Source: an uncultured Clostridia bacterium
GTDB taxonomy: Bacteria; Bacillota; Clostridia; TANB77; CAG-508
Length of the DNA stretch: 64,000 nt
Reading direction: 5' to 3'
NCBI GenBank assembly: GCA_944392455.1
Contig: CALXWP010000005.1
Span: 1 to 64,000, forward strand
The notes beneath the pieces were generated by a model. That model saw only the letters and a program-made list of their open reading frames with translations, had not been told where the DNA came from and did not search any database. Position numbers and translations under genes: made by a program. Shown one piece after another: positions 18,551 to 27,562 of the stretch (position 1 is its first letter; every line of letters begins with the position of its first letter).

Positions 18551-19237
18551 ATGATTGAGTTTAGAAATGTAAGTAAAAAATATGACACCGGAACAGAAGC
18601 TGTACATAATGCAAACTTTAAGATAGACAAAGGAGAATTTGCATTTTTAGTTGGTAGTTCTGGTTCAGGAAAATCTACTTTAATTAAACTTATTTTAAAA
18701 GAAGAAGAACCAACATCAGGACATATAATAATAAATGGAAGAGATACGACTTTCATAAAACCTAAGAGAGTACCATACTTAAGAAGAAGCATGGGAGTGG
18801 TTTTTCAAGACTTCAGACTACTACCAGATAGAACAGTATATGATAATGTAGCATATGCAATGTATATTGTAAGATCTACACAAAAACACATAAGAAGACA
18901 AGTACCTATGGTATTATCTTTAGTTGGATTAAGTGATAAAGCAAAAGTATATCCAAATGAACTATCAGGAGGAGAACAACAAAGAGTAGCTTTAGCTAGA
19001 GCTTTGGTAAATAATCCTTCAATGATAATTGCTGATGAGCCTACAGGAAATCTAGACCCAGAAACAGCGTGGGAAATAATGAGCCTATTAAAAGACATTA
19101 ATGCAAGAGGAACAACTGTTGTAGTTGCAACACATGCAAAAGACATAGTTGATAGAATGAAAAAAAGGGTTATACAAATAGAAAAAGGCAACATAATTAG
19201 AGATGATAAAAAAGGTGGTTATGATAGTGAAATATAG
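18551..19237 (+). CDS. ftsE: FtsE, cell-division ABC ATPase
   Basis: The cytosolic ATPase of FtsEX, which transmits a signal across the membrane to activate peptidoglycan hydrolases at division or elongation sites. The 228 aa protein shows Walker A GSSGSGKST, FQDFRLLPDRTVYDNV (FtsE-typical), signature LSGGEQQRVALARAL, Walker B MIIADEPTGNLDP and the switch His in ATHAKD. It overlaps ftsX by 17 nt. The M23 hydrolases it would control lie directly downstream. Confidence 0.95.
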   Translation: MIEFRNVSKKYDTGTEAVHNANFKIDKGEFAFLVGSSGSGKSTLIKLILKEEEPTSGHIIINGRDTTFIKPKRVPYLRRSMGVVFQDFRLLPDRTVYDNVAYAMYIVRSTQKHIRRQVPMVLSLVGLSDKAKVYPNELSGGEQQRVALARALVNNPSMIIADEPTGNLDPETAWEIMSLLKDINARGTTVVVATHAKDIVDRMKKRVIQIEKGNIIRDDKKGGYDSEI

Positions 19238-20132
19238 TATTTTTGGTTATTTGATAGGGGAAGGTTTCAGAAACTTTTTTAAAAATAAAAAATCGACAGC
19301 AGCATCAATTGTTATAATGTGCGCAACAATGTTCATATTTGGTATATTCTTTTTAATAGGAGAAAATATCAATTATATAATGGAACAAATACAGTCTGAA
19401 CAAGCAATGCAAGTATTCATTGATCCAGATGCAACACCAGAAGAGGAAGCAGAGCTAGAACAAAAGATAAAATCAATTCAATATGTAAATACAACAGAAT
19501 ATGTATCAAAAGAGCAAGCTTTAAATGAAGTAAAGAGTTGGTCTGATGATATTAGTAAGTTCTTGGAGGATTATACAGCAGATGGAGTTAACCCGTTTAA
19601 AGCATCATATGTGGTAACTTTAACAGATTTAACAAAAAATGATGAAGTTCAAGCTCAGATAAAGACTTTTGATAATGTTGCAGATATAGAAGCTGGAAAT
19701 CAAACAGTAAATAAGCTTGTTGATTTGGCAAATGGTGTAAGAACTGCAACAGCTGTAATACTTGTATTATTAATATTTATATCTATATTTATTATTGCAA
19801 ATACAATAAAACTTACTGTTCATGCAAGAAGAAAAGAAATTTCTATTATGAAATATGTTGGTGCAACAAATGGATTTATTAGATGGCCATTTATGGTAGA
19901 AGGTATTATAATTGGTATTGTATCAGCTTTAATATCAGTAGTAATATTAGGATTTACATATAATTTCATAGCAGAAAAATTAATTACAAGCTCAATGGTA
20001 ACAACACTTCAGATAAACTTGTTAACATTCTCAGATATGCTTTCAATGCTTTTTGTAGTATATATTATAATGGGAATAGGAATTGGCGCAATTGGTAGTG
20101 CTATATCAATGAAAAAATACTTAGAAGTATAG
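19221..20132 (+). CDS. ftsX: FtsX, cell-division ABC transporter-like permease
   Basis: Four-helix permease of 303 aa: TM1 near the N-terminus (AASIVIMCATMFIFGIFFLIG), a large extracytoplasmic loop that should contact hydrolases, then three C-terminal helices (AVILVLLIFISIFIIANTIKL onward). ARRKEISIMKYVGATNGFIRWPFMVEG is the conserved FtsX coupling segment. ATG 19221 is preferred since AAGGTGG lies just before it; an ATG six codons earlier lacks such a site. Confidence 0.93.
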   Translation: MIVKYSIFGYLIGEGFRNFFKNKKSTAASIVIMCATMFIFGIFFLIGENINYIMEQIQSEQAMQVFIDPDATPEEEAELEQKIKSIQYVNTTEYVSKEQALNEVKSWSDDISKFLEDYTADGVNPFKASYVVTLTDLTKNDEVQAQIKTFDNVADIEAGNQTVNKLVDLANGVRTATAVILVLLIFISIFIIANTIKLTVHARRKEISIMKYVGATNGFIRWPFMVEGIIIGIVSALISVVILGFTYNFIAEKLITSSMVTTLQINLLTFSDMLSMLFVVYIIMGIGIGAIGSAISMKKYLEV

Positions 20133-20206
20133 CAAAATAATAAAAAAATACAACATAATAATATTTTATAAAAAACTAATTAAGATAAAAAGGAGAGAGG
20201 AATCTT

Positions 20207-21367
20207 ATGATAAAAAAAGTTATATCAGTAGTATTAATATTTATATTACTTTACATCATGACAGTTCCGTCTATAGCAGCAAGTATTTCAGAATTACAAG
20301 ATCAAAAAGAAGAGGCAGAAGCGCAGAAAGAAGAAGTAACAGCAGAGAAAAATTCAGTATTAGATGAAATTAGTGAGCTAAATGCACAAATTTCAGAATA
20401 TGAAAGCGACATTGAAGAATTAAATACAAAAATAGATAATTTAGAAGAATCAATATCAACTAAAGAAACAGAAATAAAAAAATTAGAAGAAGAAAATAAG
20501 GAAAGAGAAGACTTATTAGTAAATAGATTAATAGCAATGTATGAAAAAGGACAAACTACATATTTAGATATACTTTTATCAGCAGATGATATAACAACAT
20601 TTATATCAGGTTATTATAGAGTAGAAGAAATAACACAGGCAGATCAAGAAGTAATAGACTCAATTTTAGCAAAGCAAGAAGAAACAGAAAAAGCAAAAGG
20701 TGAATTAGAGAAAGAGCAAAAAGAAGTAGATGAAGCAAAAAAAGAAGTAGAATCAAAGAATGAAAAATTACAAGTAGCAAAGAAATCAAAACAAGCAAAA
20801 GTAAATAGCTTATCAGCAGAAGAGAAAGAATTACAAGAAACAATAGATGAATTTGAAGCAGCAATAAAAGAAGCACAAAAAGAGATACAAGAAGCAACAG
20901 ACAATGCTAATTCATCAGGTGGAGGATATGAAGGAAGTTTTGAAGGTGTTTTAGAATGGCCTTTATCATATAGCTATAATATTATAACTTCTGTATTTGG
21001 ATATAGAGATTCTCCTACAGCAGGAGCTTCAAGTAATCACGGGGCTATCGATATAGCAGTAAGCTATGTACCAGTATATGCACCGGCAAATGGAAAGGTA
21101 ATAATTGCAAGATGGCTATCAGGATATGGAAATTATGTAATGATAGATCATGGTAATGGATATTATACAGGATTTGGACATTTATCAGCATATAGCGTAA
21201 GTGAAGGACAAACTGTATCAACAGGACAACAAATTGCTACATCTGGTAATACAGGAATATCAACAGGACCACATTTACATTACGAAGTATACATAGGAGG
21301 AACTGCAAACTCATATAGGGTAGATCCTTTACAATATACAAGCCATCCAAGTTTAGTATATTATTAA
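20207..21367 (+). CDS. Secreted coiled-coil M23 peptidoglycan endopeptidase (first copy)
   Basis: A signal peptide (cleavage probably near residue 25) is followed by a long coiled coil rich in Glu/Lys (about 28-235) and a C-terminal M23 metallopeptidase. Zinc-site motifs are NHGAIDIAV (H-x3-D) and PHLHYEVYI (HxH). The GFGHLSAYSVSEGQTV block is typical. The architecture matches EnvC/PcsB-type partners of FtsEX, in which the coiled coil contacts FtsX. Gene order ftsE-ftsX-M23-M23-ctp supports this. All expected metal ligands are visible, so the domain is probably catalytic. Confidence 0.9.
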   Translation: MIKKVISVVLIFILLYIMTVPSIAASISELQDQKEEAEAQKEEVTAEKNSVLDEISELNAQISEYESDIEELNTKIDNLEESISTKETEIKKLEEENKEREDLLVNRLIAMYEKGQTTYLDILLSADDITTFISGYYRVEEITQADQEVIDSILAKQEETEKAKGELEKEQKEVDEAKKEVESKNEKLQVAKKSKQAKVNSLSAEEKELQETIDEFEAAIKEAQKEIQEATDNANSSGGGYEGSFEGVLEWPLSYSYNIITSVFGYRDSPTAGASSNHGAIDIAVSYVPVYAPANGKVIIARWLSGYGNYVMIDHGNGYYTGFGHLSAYSVSEGQTVSTGQQIATSGNTGISTGPHLHYEVYIGGTANSYRVDPLQYTSHPSLVYY

Positions 21368-21391
21368 AATATAAAAAGATAGGAGGCAAAT

Positions 21392-22612
21392 ATGAAGAAG
21401 AGAATAGCAATAATTATATTGGCAATAATTATATTACAATATTTCTGTAACTTCGCATTTGCCCAATCTGATAATATAATAGCAAACAACGTAGCCACTA
21501 ATGAAATTACAAATAGTGTTACAAATACTTTAAGTGAAGAAGAACAAAAAAAGTTAGAAGAACAAAGAAATGAACTTTCAGATAAAATAGATCAGACAAA
21601 TGTACAACTAGAATATGTTCAAGGTGAATTATCTGATACTATGATTCAAGTTCAAGAAGCAGAAGATAAAGTGCTAGAATATGAAAGAGAAATAGAAGAA
21701 CAACAAGTGCAAATAGATTCTCTTCAAACATCTATAAATGATTCCATAAATAGATTAGCATTAGCTTCACAAGATTATAATGAAAAAAAAGATATTTTAG
21801 CAAATAGATTAGTTGCAATGTATGAAGCAGGAGATACTCAGTATTTAGATGTGTTGTTAAAATCTACAAGTATAGTAGATTTTATTTCAAGATATTATAT
21901 AATTGAAGAGATGGCACAATATGACAATCAATTAATAAATGATATAAAAGAAGAAAAAGAAAATATAGAGACAACTCAGGCGAAGCTTCAAGAAGAACAA
22001 TCTCAAATAAGAGAAGTAAAAGCTAAAAATGAACAAACATCTATAGTTTTAAGCAATATGAAAACATTACAATCAAATTATGCTGAGAAATTAACTGAAG
22101 ATGAAAAAAAACTTCAGAAAGAAATTACAGCATATAAGAAAGAATTAGCAGAAACAGAAGCACAAATAATGGCTGCATCTAATATTGATGTAGATATACA
22201 ATATACCGGTGGAGAAATGCTATGGCCTGTAGCTGCTAGTGGAACAGTTATAACATCTAATTTTGGAATAAGAGAACACCCAATTCAAGGGGTTGTAAAA
22301 CAGCATACAGGATTAGACATTGGGGGAGCACCACTCGGAACGCCAGTTGTTGCAGCAGCAGATGGAGTTGTTACATATGCAGGCTGGTTAGGAGGATATG
22401 GGAATTGTGTAATGATTAATCATGGTGATGGAGTTGTTACATTATATGGTCATGGTAATGAAATACTAACAACTGTAGGAAAAGAAGTAAAACAAGGAGA
22501 AACAATAATGGCAGTTGGTTCTACAGGAAATTCAACAGGACCACATTTACATTTTGAAGTTAGGATAAATGGAGAATATACAAACCCATTAAATTATGTT
22601 AAAGTTCCATAA
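21392..22612 (+). CDS. Secreted coiled-coil M23 peptidoglycan endopeptidase (second copy)
   Basis: A paralogue of the preceding gene, 24 bp downstream. It has a signal peptide ending near FAFAQ, a coiled coil (about 45-260) and an M23 domain with HTGLDIGG (H-x3-D) and PHLHFEVRI (HxH). Both copies share the block LVAMYEAGDTQYLDVLLKS (LIAMYEKGQTTYLDILLSA in the first), the hydrophobic hinge found in PcsB-like proteins. Two tandem copies may serve different sites, such as septum and side wall, or form a heteromer under FtsEX; this cannot be decided from sequence. Confidence 0.9.
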   Translation: MKKRIAIIILAIIILQYFCNFAFAQSDNIIANNVATNEITNSVTNTLSEEEQKKLEEQRNELSDKIDQTNVQLEYVQGELSDTMIQVQEAEDKVLEYEREIEEQQVQIDSLQTSINDSINRLALASQDYNEKKDILANRLVAMYEAGDTQYLDVLLKSTSIVDFISRYYIIEEMAQYDNQLINDIKEEKENIETTQAKLQEEQSQIREVKAKNEQTSIVLSNMKTLQSNYAEKLTEDEKKLQKEITAYKKELAETEAQIMAASNIDVDIQYTGGEMLWPVAASGTVITSNFGIREHPIQGVVKQHTGLDIGGAPLGTPVVAAADGVVTYAGWLGGYGNCVMINHGDGVVTLYGHGNEILTTVGKEVKQGETIMAVGSTGNSTGPHLHFEVRINGEYTNPLNYVKVP

Positions 22613-22630
22613 ATATTACATAGTATTAAA

Positions 22631-22665
22631 TATATGAGATTGCTTGTTTTAAGCAATCTCATATA
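22631..22665 (+). terminator. Perfect 15 bp hairpin between M23 and ctpA
   Basis: TATATGAGATTGCTT (22631-22645), loop GTTTT, AAGCAATCTCATATA (22651-22665). No T-run follows, so it could be a partial terminator or a processing site rather than a full stop between the genes. Confidence 0.55.
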
Positions 22666-22724
22666 AATAGGAATAAATAAAGAATATAAATATATACTTT
22701 TATAAAGGAAGGAATAGTGAGCAA

Positions 22725-23924
22725 ATGGAAAATAGTAAAGGTCAAAGAATTTATAAGATAATAATGCTAATTATAATTACTGCCTTAATGTCTTCATTAA
22801 TTACAACTATTGTTATAAAAGAACAAGTTATGTCATCATCAAGTATAAGTAGTATTGTACAAAATGGAGGAACAACAGGAATTGAGTCAGCTTTAGCTAG
22901 TATTAGAACAATGTTAGAAGATGAATATATAGGTGAGCTAGATGATGAACAAATGCTAGAGATGGCAATAAAAGGGTATGTAGCAGGAGTTGGAGATGAA
23001 TATACTGAATATTATACACCTGAAGAAATGAGTGATCAATATGATACTGCAATGGGAAATTATGTGGGAATTGGAATATATATGGTTGTAAGTTATGAAG
23101 AAGGAACAATCACTGTTCTTGAACCTATGGAAGGATCACCTGCAGAAGCAGCTGGACTAAAAGAAGGAGATATGATAACAAAAGTAGAAGGAACAGATGT
23201 GACTATAGATAATGTATCAGAAATGTCAGATGCAATAAAAGGTGAAGAAGGTACAAAAGTAAAATTAGAGATACAAAGAGGGGAAGAAACATTTGAAACT
23301 CAAGTAGAAAGGCAAAGAATAGAAATAAGTCATATTGAATCTAAAATGTTAGAGAATAATATTGCATATATACAAATCTTAGATTTTGATGGTGGGACAG
23401 CAGAAGAATTTAAAGAAAATTATGAAAATTTAAAATCAAAAGGTGCTACTTCACTTATAATTGATATACGTAATAATGGCGGAGGAGTTGTTGATGAAGC
23501 AATAGATATTCTAGAAATGATATGTGATAGAGATAGTACATTATTAATAGAAAAAGATAAAGATGGAAATGAAACAATAATAAAATCAGAAGAAGATCCG
23601 ATAATTGATATACCAATAGTAGTTTTAACAAATAATTATTCTGCAAGTGCTTCAGAAATATTAGCAGGAGCATTAAAAGATAATAATAAAGCAACTATAA
23701 TAGGAGAAAAAACTTATGGAAAAGGTGTTATACAAACATTATATAGCCTAACAGATGGTAGTGGATTAAAAATAACAACAGCAGAATATTGTACACCAAA
23801 TAGAACTTCAATAAATAAAATAGGTATAGAACCAGATATAGAAGTTAAATTACCAGAAGATATAGAAGAATTAACAGAAGGAAATGATACACAATTAAAA
23901 AGAGCAATTGAAGAACTAAAATAA
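22725..23924 (+). CDS. S41 family C-terminal processing peptidase (CtpA/CtpB type)
   Basis: A membrane-anchored serine protease of 399 aa: N-terminal helix (about 8-30), a short helical region, a PDZ domain (about 105-190, YVGIGIYMVV...EAAGLKEGDMI) and the S41 catalytic core. Catalytic Ser is in NNYSASASEI and Lys in GEKTYGKGV. Such proteases trim secreted proteins; CtpB of Bacillus acts in sporulation signalling. Downstream of ftsEX and two hydrolases it may process wall hydrolases; inference. AAGGAAGG precedes the ATG. Confidence 0.92.
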   Translation: MENSKGQRIYKIIMLIIITALMSSLITTIVIKEQVMSSSSISSIVQNGGTTGIESALASIRTMLEDEYIGELDDEQMLEMAIKGYVAGVGDEYTEYYTPEEMSDQYDTAMGNYVGIGIYMVVSYEEGTITVLEPMEGSPAEAAGLKEGDMITKVEGTDVTIDNVSEMSDAIKGEEGTKVKLEIQRGEETFETQVERQRIEISHIESKMLENNIAYIQILDFDGGTAEEFKENYENLKSKGATSLIIDIRNNGGGVVDEAIDILEMICDRDSTLLIEKDKDGNETIIKSEEDPIIDIPIVVLTNNYSASASEILAGALKDNNKATIIGEKTYGKGVIQTLYSLTDGSGLKITTAEYCTPNRTSINKIGIEPDIEVKLPEDIEELTEGNDTQLKRAIEELK

Positions 23925-23946
23925 AACTAAAAAATAAGTAAAAATA

Positions 23947-23992
23947 AAATAACAGATTTGTTTAAATAACAATAAATAAATCTGTTATTTTT
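23947..23992 (+). terminator. Terminator of the ftsEX-M23-ctpA operon
   Basis: AAATAACAGATTT (23947-23959) pairs with AAATCTGTTATTT (23978-23990), followed by T residues. Confidence 0.8.
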
Positions 23993-24075
23993 GGATGTAT
24001 ATGAATAGATATATAATATATTAAAAAAAGTTTAAAAAATATTATAAAAAATATTAAAAAAAGTTTAAAAAGTTG

Positions 24076-24104
24076 TTGACAAAAATAGAAAAATTTAGTA
24101 TACT
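24076..24104 (+). promoter_or_regulatory. Consensus promoter of the tRNA operon
   Basis: TTGACA (24076-24081), 17 bp spacer, TATACT (24099-24104), 19 bp before tRNA-Val. Confidence 0.8.
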
Positions 24105-24122
24105 TAGGAGGTCGAAGGAAAT

Positions 24123-24198
24123 GGGCGCATAGCTCAGCTGGGAGAGCATCTGCCTTACAAGCAGGAGGTCATAGGTTCGAGCCCTATTGCGCCCACCA
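24123..24198 (+). tRNA. tRNA-Val(TAC)
   Basis: Acceptor GGGCGCA/TGCGCCC, anticodon loop CTTACAA (TAC), T loop TTCGAGC, encoded CCA at 24196-24198. First of three tRNAs in one transcript. Confidence 0.96.
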
Positions 24199-24222
24199 TT
24201 TTTTTACTTTAATTTCCTATAC

Positions 24223-24299
24223 GGCCCGGTAGTTCAGTTGGTTAGAACGCTAGCCTGTCACGCTAGAGGTCGACGGTTCGAGCCCGTTCCGGGTCGCCA
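24223..24299 (+). tRNA. tRNA-Asp(GTC)
   Basis: Acceptor GGCCCGG/CCGGGTC with one G-T pair, anticodon loop CTGTCAC (GTC), discriminator G, encoded CCA at 24297-24299. Confidence 0.96.
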
Positions 24300-24305
24300 T
24301 TTTTT

Positions 24306-24381
24306 GGCTTGATAGCTCAGTTGGTAGAGCAAGGGACTGAAAATCCCTGTGTCAGTGGTTCGATTCCACTTCAAGCCACCA
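24306..24381 (+). tRNA. tRNA-Phe(GAA)
   Basis: Acceptor GGCTTGA/TCAAGCC, anticodon stem AGGGA/TCCCT with loop CTGAAAA (GAA), encoded CCA at 24379-24381. It lies 6 bp after tRNA-Asp. Confidence 0.96.
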
Positions 24382-24386
24382 AAATT

Positions 24387-24425
24387 AACAGCTTACGAAC
24401 TTAAATGTTTGTAGGTTGTTTTTTT
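24387..24425 (+). terminator. Terminator of the tRNA operon
   Basis: A 14 bp stem with G-T pairs between AACAGCTTACGAAC (24387-24400) and GTTTGTAGGTTGTT (24407-24420), followed by TTTTT. Confidence 0.8.
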
Positions 24426-24435
24426 GTACTTAAAT

Positions 24436-24464
24436 TTGTAATATTATGTAAAATAGTATATAAT
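24436..24464 (+). promoter_or_regulatory. Promoter of the 49 aa gene
   Basis: TTGTAA (24436-24441), 17 bp spacer, TATAAT (24459-24464). Confidence 0.6.
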
Positions 24465-24509
24465 TAAAAGGATGCTTTATTAAATAATATAATTTCAGGA
24501 GGAATGACT

Positions 24510-24659
24510 ATGGAAAAAGACATTATTATTACTGCAGCAAACATGTCTAAACTGGTAAGCACAGCAGAGCCAGAAGAAAAAGAGGTAGCTGTTGCTACAG
24601 CAGCACTCAGAGGGCTCTTGGAAGTTGAATCGAAAAAAGAGGAACAGAAAGTCTCCTGA
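24510..24659 (+). CDS. Small acidic protein of unknown function, 49 aa
   Basis: A 49-codon reading frame with perfect AGGAGG 7 nt before ATG 24510, its own promoter and its own terminator. It begins MEKDIIITAANMSKLVS and ends ESKKEEQKVS; no membrane segment or Cys, probably helical (VAVATAALRGLLEVE). Codon use is unlike the neighbours: CTG, CTC, GGG, TCG and TCC codons are frequent in so short a gene. I do not recognise a family. The signals and clean frame support a real small protein. Confidence 0.6.
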   Translation: MEKDIIITAANMSKLVSTAEPEEKEVAVATAALRGLLEVESKKEEQKVS

Positions 24660-24698
24660 AAAAGACGACAGGCGATAGTATTTGTCGCTATAGTAACG

Positions 24699-24737
24699 CT
24701 GTAGATAGTCTTAAAAAAACTATCTACGGTATTTTTT
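24699..24737 (+). terminator. Terminator of the 49 aa gene
   Basis: CTGTAGATAGT (24699-24709) pairs with ACTATCTACGG (24719-24729), then TTTTTT at 24732-24737. Confidence 0.8.
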
Positions 24738-24785
24738 GTATAAATTTATAAATTTAGCATATATTAAATTTAAGAGGTGGTATAT

Positions 24786-25634
24786 ATGCTAAATTTTACT
24801 AAAATGACTGGTATAGGAAATGATTATATATATATTGATTGTACAGATGGAAAGAAAATAAAAGATATTCCTGAAATGGCAAAACAATTAAGTGATAGAC
24901 ATTTTGGTATTGGTGCAGATGGAATAATATTAATTGATAAACCTGATGATGAAAAAGCAGATTTTAAGATGAAAATATATAATAGTGATGGTAGTGAAGC
25001 AGAGATGTGTGGAAATGGAATAAGATGTGTTGCAAAATTCATACATGATAAGAAATTATCTGATAAGGATAAGTTATCGATACAAACTTTAGCAGGTATA
25101 AAGAAGGTAAAAGTATTAGAAGATAAAAATGGAAATTGTAATGAAACTATAGTTGATATGGGAGAGCCATTATTTCAAGATAAAAATATACCATATAATG
25201 TATATGAAGCATTTAATAAAGATTTAGATATTAATGTAGAAGGAGAAAAAATGAGATTTACAGTAGTATCTATGGGAAATCCTCATGCTGTTACATTTGT
25301 AAATGATCTTGAAAACTTACAAATCGAAATGTGTGGACCAATTGTTGAAAATAACCCTATATTTCCTAATAGAACAAATGTAGAATTTGTACAAATTATT
25401 GACAAAAACAATATAAAGTTAAGAGTATGGGAAAGAGGAGTTGGAGAAACTTATGCATGTGGAACAGGTGCGTGTGCTGCAGTAGTAGCATCTGGAATAA
25501 ATGGATATACTGATGAAATTGTAAATGTAGAATTACCCGGTGGTAGTTTAAAAATAGAATGGGGAAAAGATAATCATATATACATGCAAGGACCTGCAAA
25601 AACAGTTTTTGAAGGTCAATTAAATAGCATATAA
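24786..25634 (+). CDS. dapF: Diaminopimelate epimerase
   Basis: Converts LL- to meso-diaminopimelate for lysine and peptidoglycan synthesis, without a cofactor and using two Cys. The 282 aa protein shows FTKMTGIGNDYIYID, the first catalytic Cys in AEMCGNGIRCVAKF and the second in YACGTGACAAVV, with PNRTNVEFV between. ATG 24786 has AGAGGTGG just upstream. It precedes dapL, the preceding enzyme of the DapL pathway. It is the reference for judging the DapF-like domain fused to HisRS at 60.4 kb. Confidence 0.96.
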   Translation: MLNFTKMTGIGNDYIYIDCTDGKKIKDIPEMAKQLSDRHFGIGADGIILIDKPDDEKADFKMKIYNSDGSEAEMCGNGIRCVAKFIHDKKLSDKDKLSIQTLAGIKKVKVLEDKNGNCNETIVDMGEPLFQDKNIPYNVYEAFNKDLDINVEGEKMRFTVVSMGNPHAVTFVNDLENLQIEMCGPIVENNPIFPNRTNVEFVQIIDKNNIKLRVWERGVGETYACGTGACAAVVASGINGYTDEIVNVELPGGSLKIEWGKDNHIYMQGPAKTVFEGQLNSI

Positions 25635-25737
25635 AATTATAAATAATTAAATAAAAGAATAAATCCTTTATATTTAGAATAAAGATAAATAAGAAAATAT
25701 CAGTAAAAAATATAGAAAAATATAAAGGAGGTATTCT

Positions 25738-26988
25738 GTGATAAAAATTAATAAAAATTTTCTTGAATTACAAGATAACTATTTATTTTCTAATATAAAT
25801 AAAAAAGTAGAAAGTTATTTAGAAAAAAATCCAAATGCTAATATTATAAAACTAGGAATTGGAGATGTAACAAGACCAATTCCTAGTTCGATAGTAGAGA
25901 AAATGAAAAAAGCAGCAGAAGAAATGCAATATGAAGATAGCTTTAGAGGATATGGACCAGAGCAAGGATATGAGTTTTTAAGAAAGAAAATATTAGAAAG
26001 TGAATATAAAGATCTTGATATTGATTTAGATGAAATATTTATTTCTGATGGAGCTAAATGTGATACTGTTAATATAATAGAATTATTTGACAAAGATATA
26101 AAAGTTGGTATACCAAACCCCGTATATCCTGTGTATTTAGATAGCAATATTATATATGGAACTAGTGGAAAGTATATAGTGGAAAAAAATGAGTATGAAA
26201 ATATCATATATATAAATTTTACTGAAGAAAATAATTTTGAACCTTTACCTGAAGAACTAGAGCAAATACCTGATCTAATATATATATGTTCTCCTAATAA
26301 TCCAACAGGTACAGTAATGAAAAAAGATAATTTAGAAAAATGGGTTAAATTTGCTAAAAAAAATAACAGTATAATTTTATTTGATGCTGCATATGAAGCA
26401 TTTATTAAAGATGAAGACATACCTCATAGTATTTATGAAGTATCAGGAGCAAAAGAAGTAGCTATAGAATTTAAAAGCTTTTCAAAAACAGCAGGATTCA
26501 CAGGATTAAGATGTGCATATACAATTGTTCCTAAAAATATTAGAATAATGAATGATGGAAAAGAAGTAAGCTCAAATAAATTGTGGAATAGAAGACAAAG
26601 CACTAAATTTAATGGAGTGTCATACATAACTCAAAGAGCAGCAGAAAGCGTATATACAGAAGAGGGAAAAAAAGAAATAAAGGATAATATTACATATTAT
26701 ATGGAAAATGCAAAGATTATAAAAAATGGATTAGAGGAAATAGGAATTAAAACATTTGGAGGAGTTAACTCTCCATATATTTGGATGAAGACTCCTAATG
26801 GTATAGAATCATGGAGATTTTTCGATGTATTACTTGAAGAATATAATATTGTTGGAACACCAGGTGTGGGATTTGGGACAAATGGAGAAGGTTTTTTTAG
26901 GTTAACCGCATTTGGAAATAAGTTTAAAACCATAGAAGCAATGGAAAGGTTAATTAGTAAAAAAGAAATTATTTTTGATTTAATCTAA
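25738..26988 (+). CDS. dapL: LL-diaminopimelate aminotransferase
   Basis: A PLP enzyme of 416 aa that makes LL-diaminopimelate directly from tetrahydrodipicolinate, bypassing the acyl intermediates. Typical DapL motifs: KLGIGDVTRPIP, FRGYGPEQGYEFLR, FISDGAKCD, CSPNNPTGTVM and the PLP lysine in FKSFSKTAGFTGLRC. The start is GTG 25738 with AAAGGAGG upstream. It follows dapF by about 100 bp, so the two last steps to meso-DAP are together. Confidence 0.95.
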   Translation: MIKINKNFLELQDNYLFSNINKKVESYLEKNPNANIIKLGIGDVTRPIPSSIVEKMKKAAEEMQYEDSFRGYGPEQGYEFLRKKILESEYKDLDIDLDEIFISDGAKCDTVNIIELFDKDIKVGIPNPVYPVYLDSNIIYGTSGKYIVEKNEYENIIYINFTEENNFEPLPEELEQIPDLIYICSPNNPTGTVMKKDNLEKWVKFAKKNNSIILFDAAYEAFIKDEDIPHSIYEVSGAKEVAIEFKSFSKTAGFTGLRCAYTIVPKNIRIMNDGKEVSSNKLWNRRQSTKFNGVSYITQRAAESVYTEEGKKEIKDNITYYMENAKIIKNGLEEIGIKTFGGVNSPYIWMKTPNGIESWRFFDVLLEEYNIVGTPGVGFGTNGEGFFRLTAFGNKFKTIEAMERLISKKEIIFDLI

Positions 26989-26992
26989 AAAA

Positions 26993-27034
26993 TAAGGAGT
27001 CTAGATGATTGAAGCTTAGGCTCCTTACTTTTTT
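26993..27034. terminator. Bidirectional terminator between dapL and rnhA
   Basis: TAAGGAGTCTA (26993-27003) and TAGGCTCCTTA (27017-27027) form a stem with T-run at 27029-27034 and A-run on the left, serving convergent genes. Confidence 0.8.
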
Positions 27035-27038
27035 AGAT

Positions 27039-27473
27039 CTATAATGATGAAATCGCATTTCTTGCCATTTCATCACAACGATTATTGTATTCATTATCAC
27101 TATGACCTTTTACTTTTATAAACTCGATTTTATGAATGTTAGTAAGTGCTATTAATTCTTGCCATAATTCTTTGTTTTTTACATCTTTTTTATCAGCTGT
27201 TTTCCAATTGTTCTTTTGCCAATTTGTAACCCAATTCTGTAAAAAAGCATTTACAACATATGCACTATCACTATATAATTTTACATTACATGGAAACTTT
27301 AAGAGCTTTAAAGCTTCTATAACAGCAGTTAATTCCATAACATTATTAGTAGTATCTTTTTGTCCACCAGATATTTCTTTTTTATAATCTTTATACATAA
27401 GGATTGCACCCCAACCACCAGGACCTGGATTGCCAGAACATGCACCATCAGTATATATTGTTACCTCTTCCAT
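27039..27473 (-). CDS. rnhA: Ribonuclease HI
   Basis: Cleaves RNA in RNA-DNA hybrids. The 144 aa protein has the four acidic active-site positions: D in [13 protein letters not shown] in [14 protein letters not shown] in YSDSAYVVN and D in NRCDEMAR. The hybrid-binding basic region ([24 protein letters not shown]) is also typical. ATG 27473 was chosen because TTGGAGG lies upstream; earlier in-frame ATGs overlap that site. Confidence 0.95.
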   Translation of the reverse strand: MEEVTIYTDGACSGNPGPGGWGAILMYKDYKKEISGGQKDTTNNVMELTAVIEALKLLKFPCNVKLYSDSAYVVNAFLQNWVTNWQKNNWKTADKKDVKNKELWQELIALTNIHKIEFIKVKGHSDNEYNNRCDEMARNAISSL

Positions 27474-27562
27474 AAATTCCTCCAACATCATTGTAAATTT
27501 TTATATTTTATGATATTATATCAATAAATAATTTTTTGTACAAGATGAAGGAGGGAAAAACT

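Noticed and set aside
20601..20904. Minus-strand frames opposite the M23 coiled coil
   Set aside because: Antisense of Glu/Lys repeats gives Leu/Ser/Phe-rich shadows; no independent signals.
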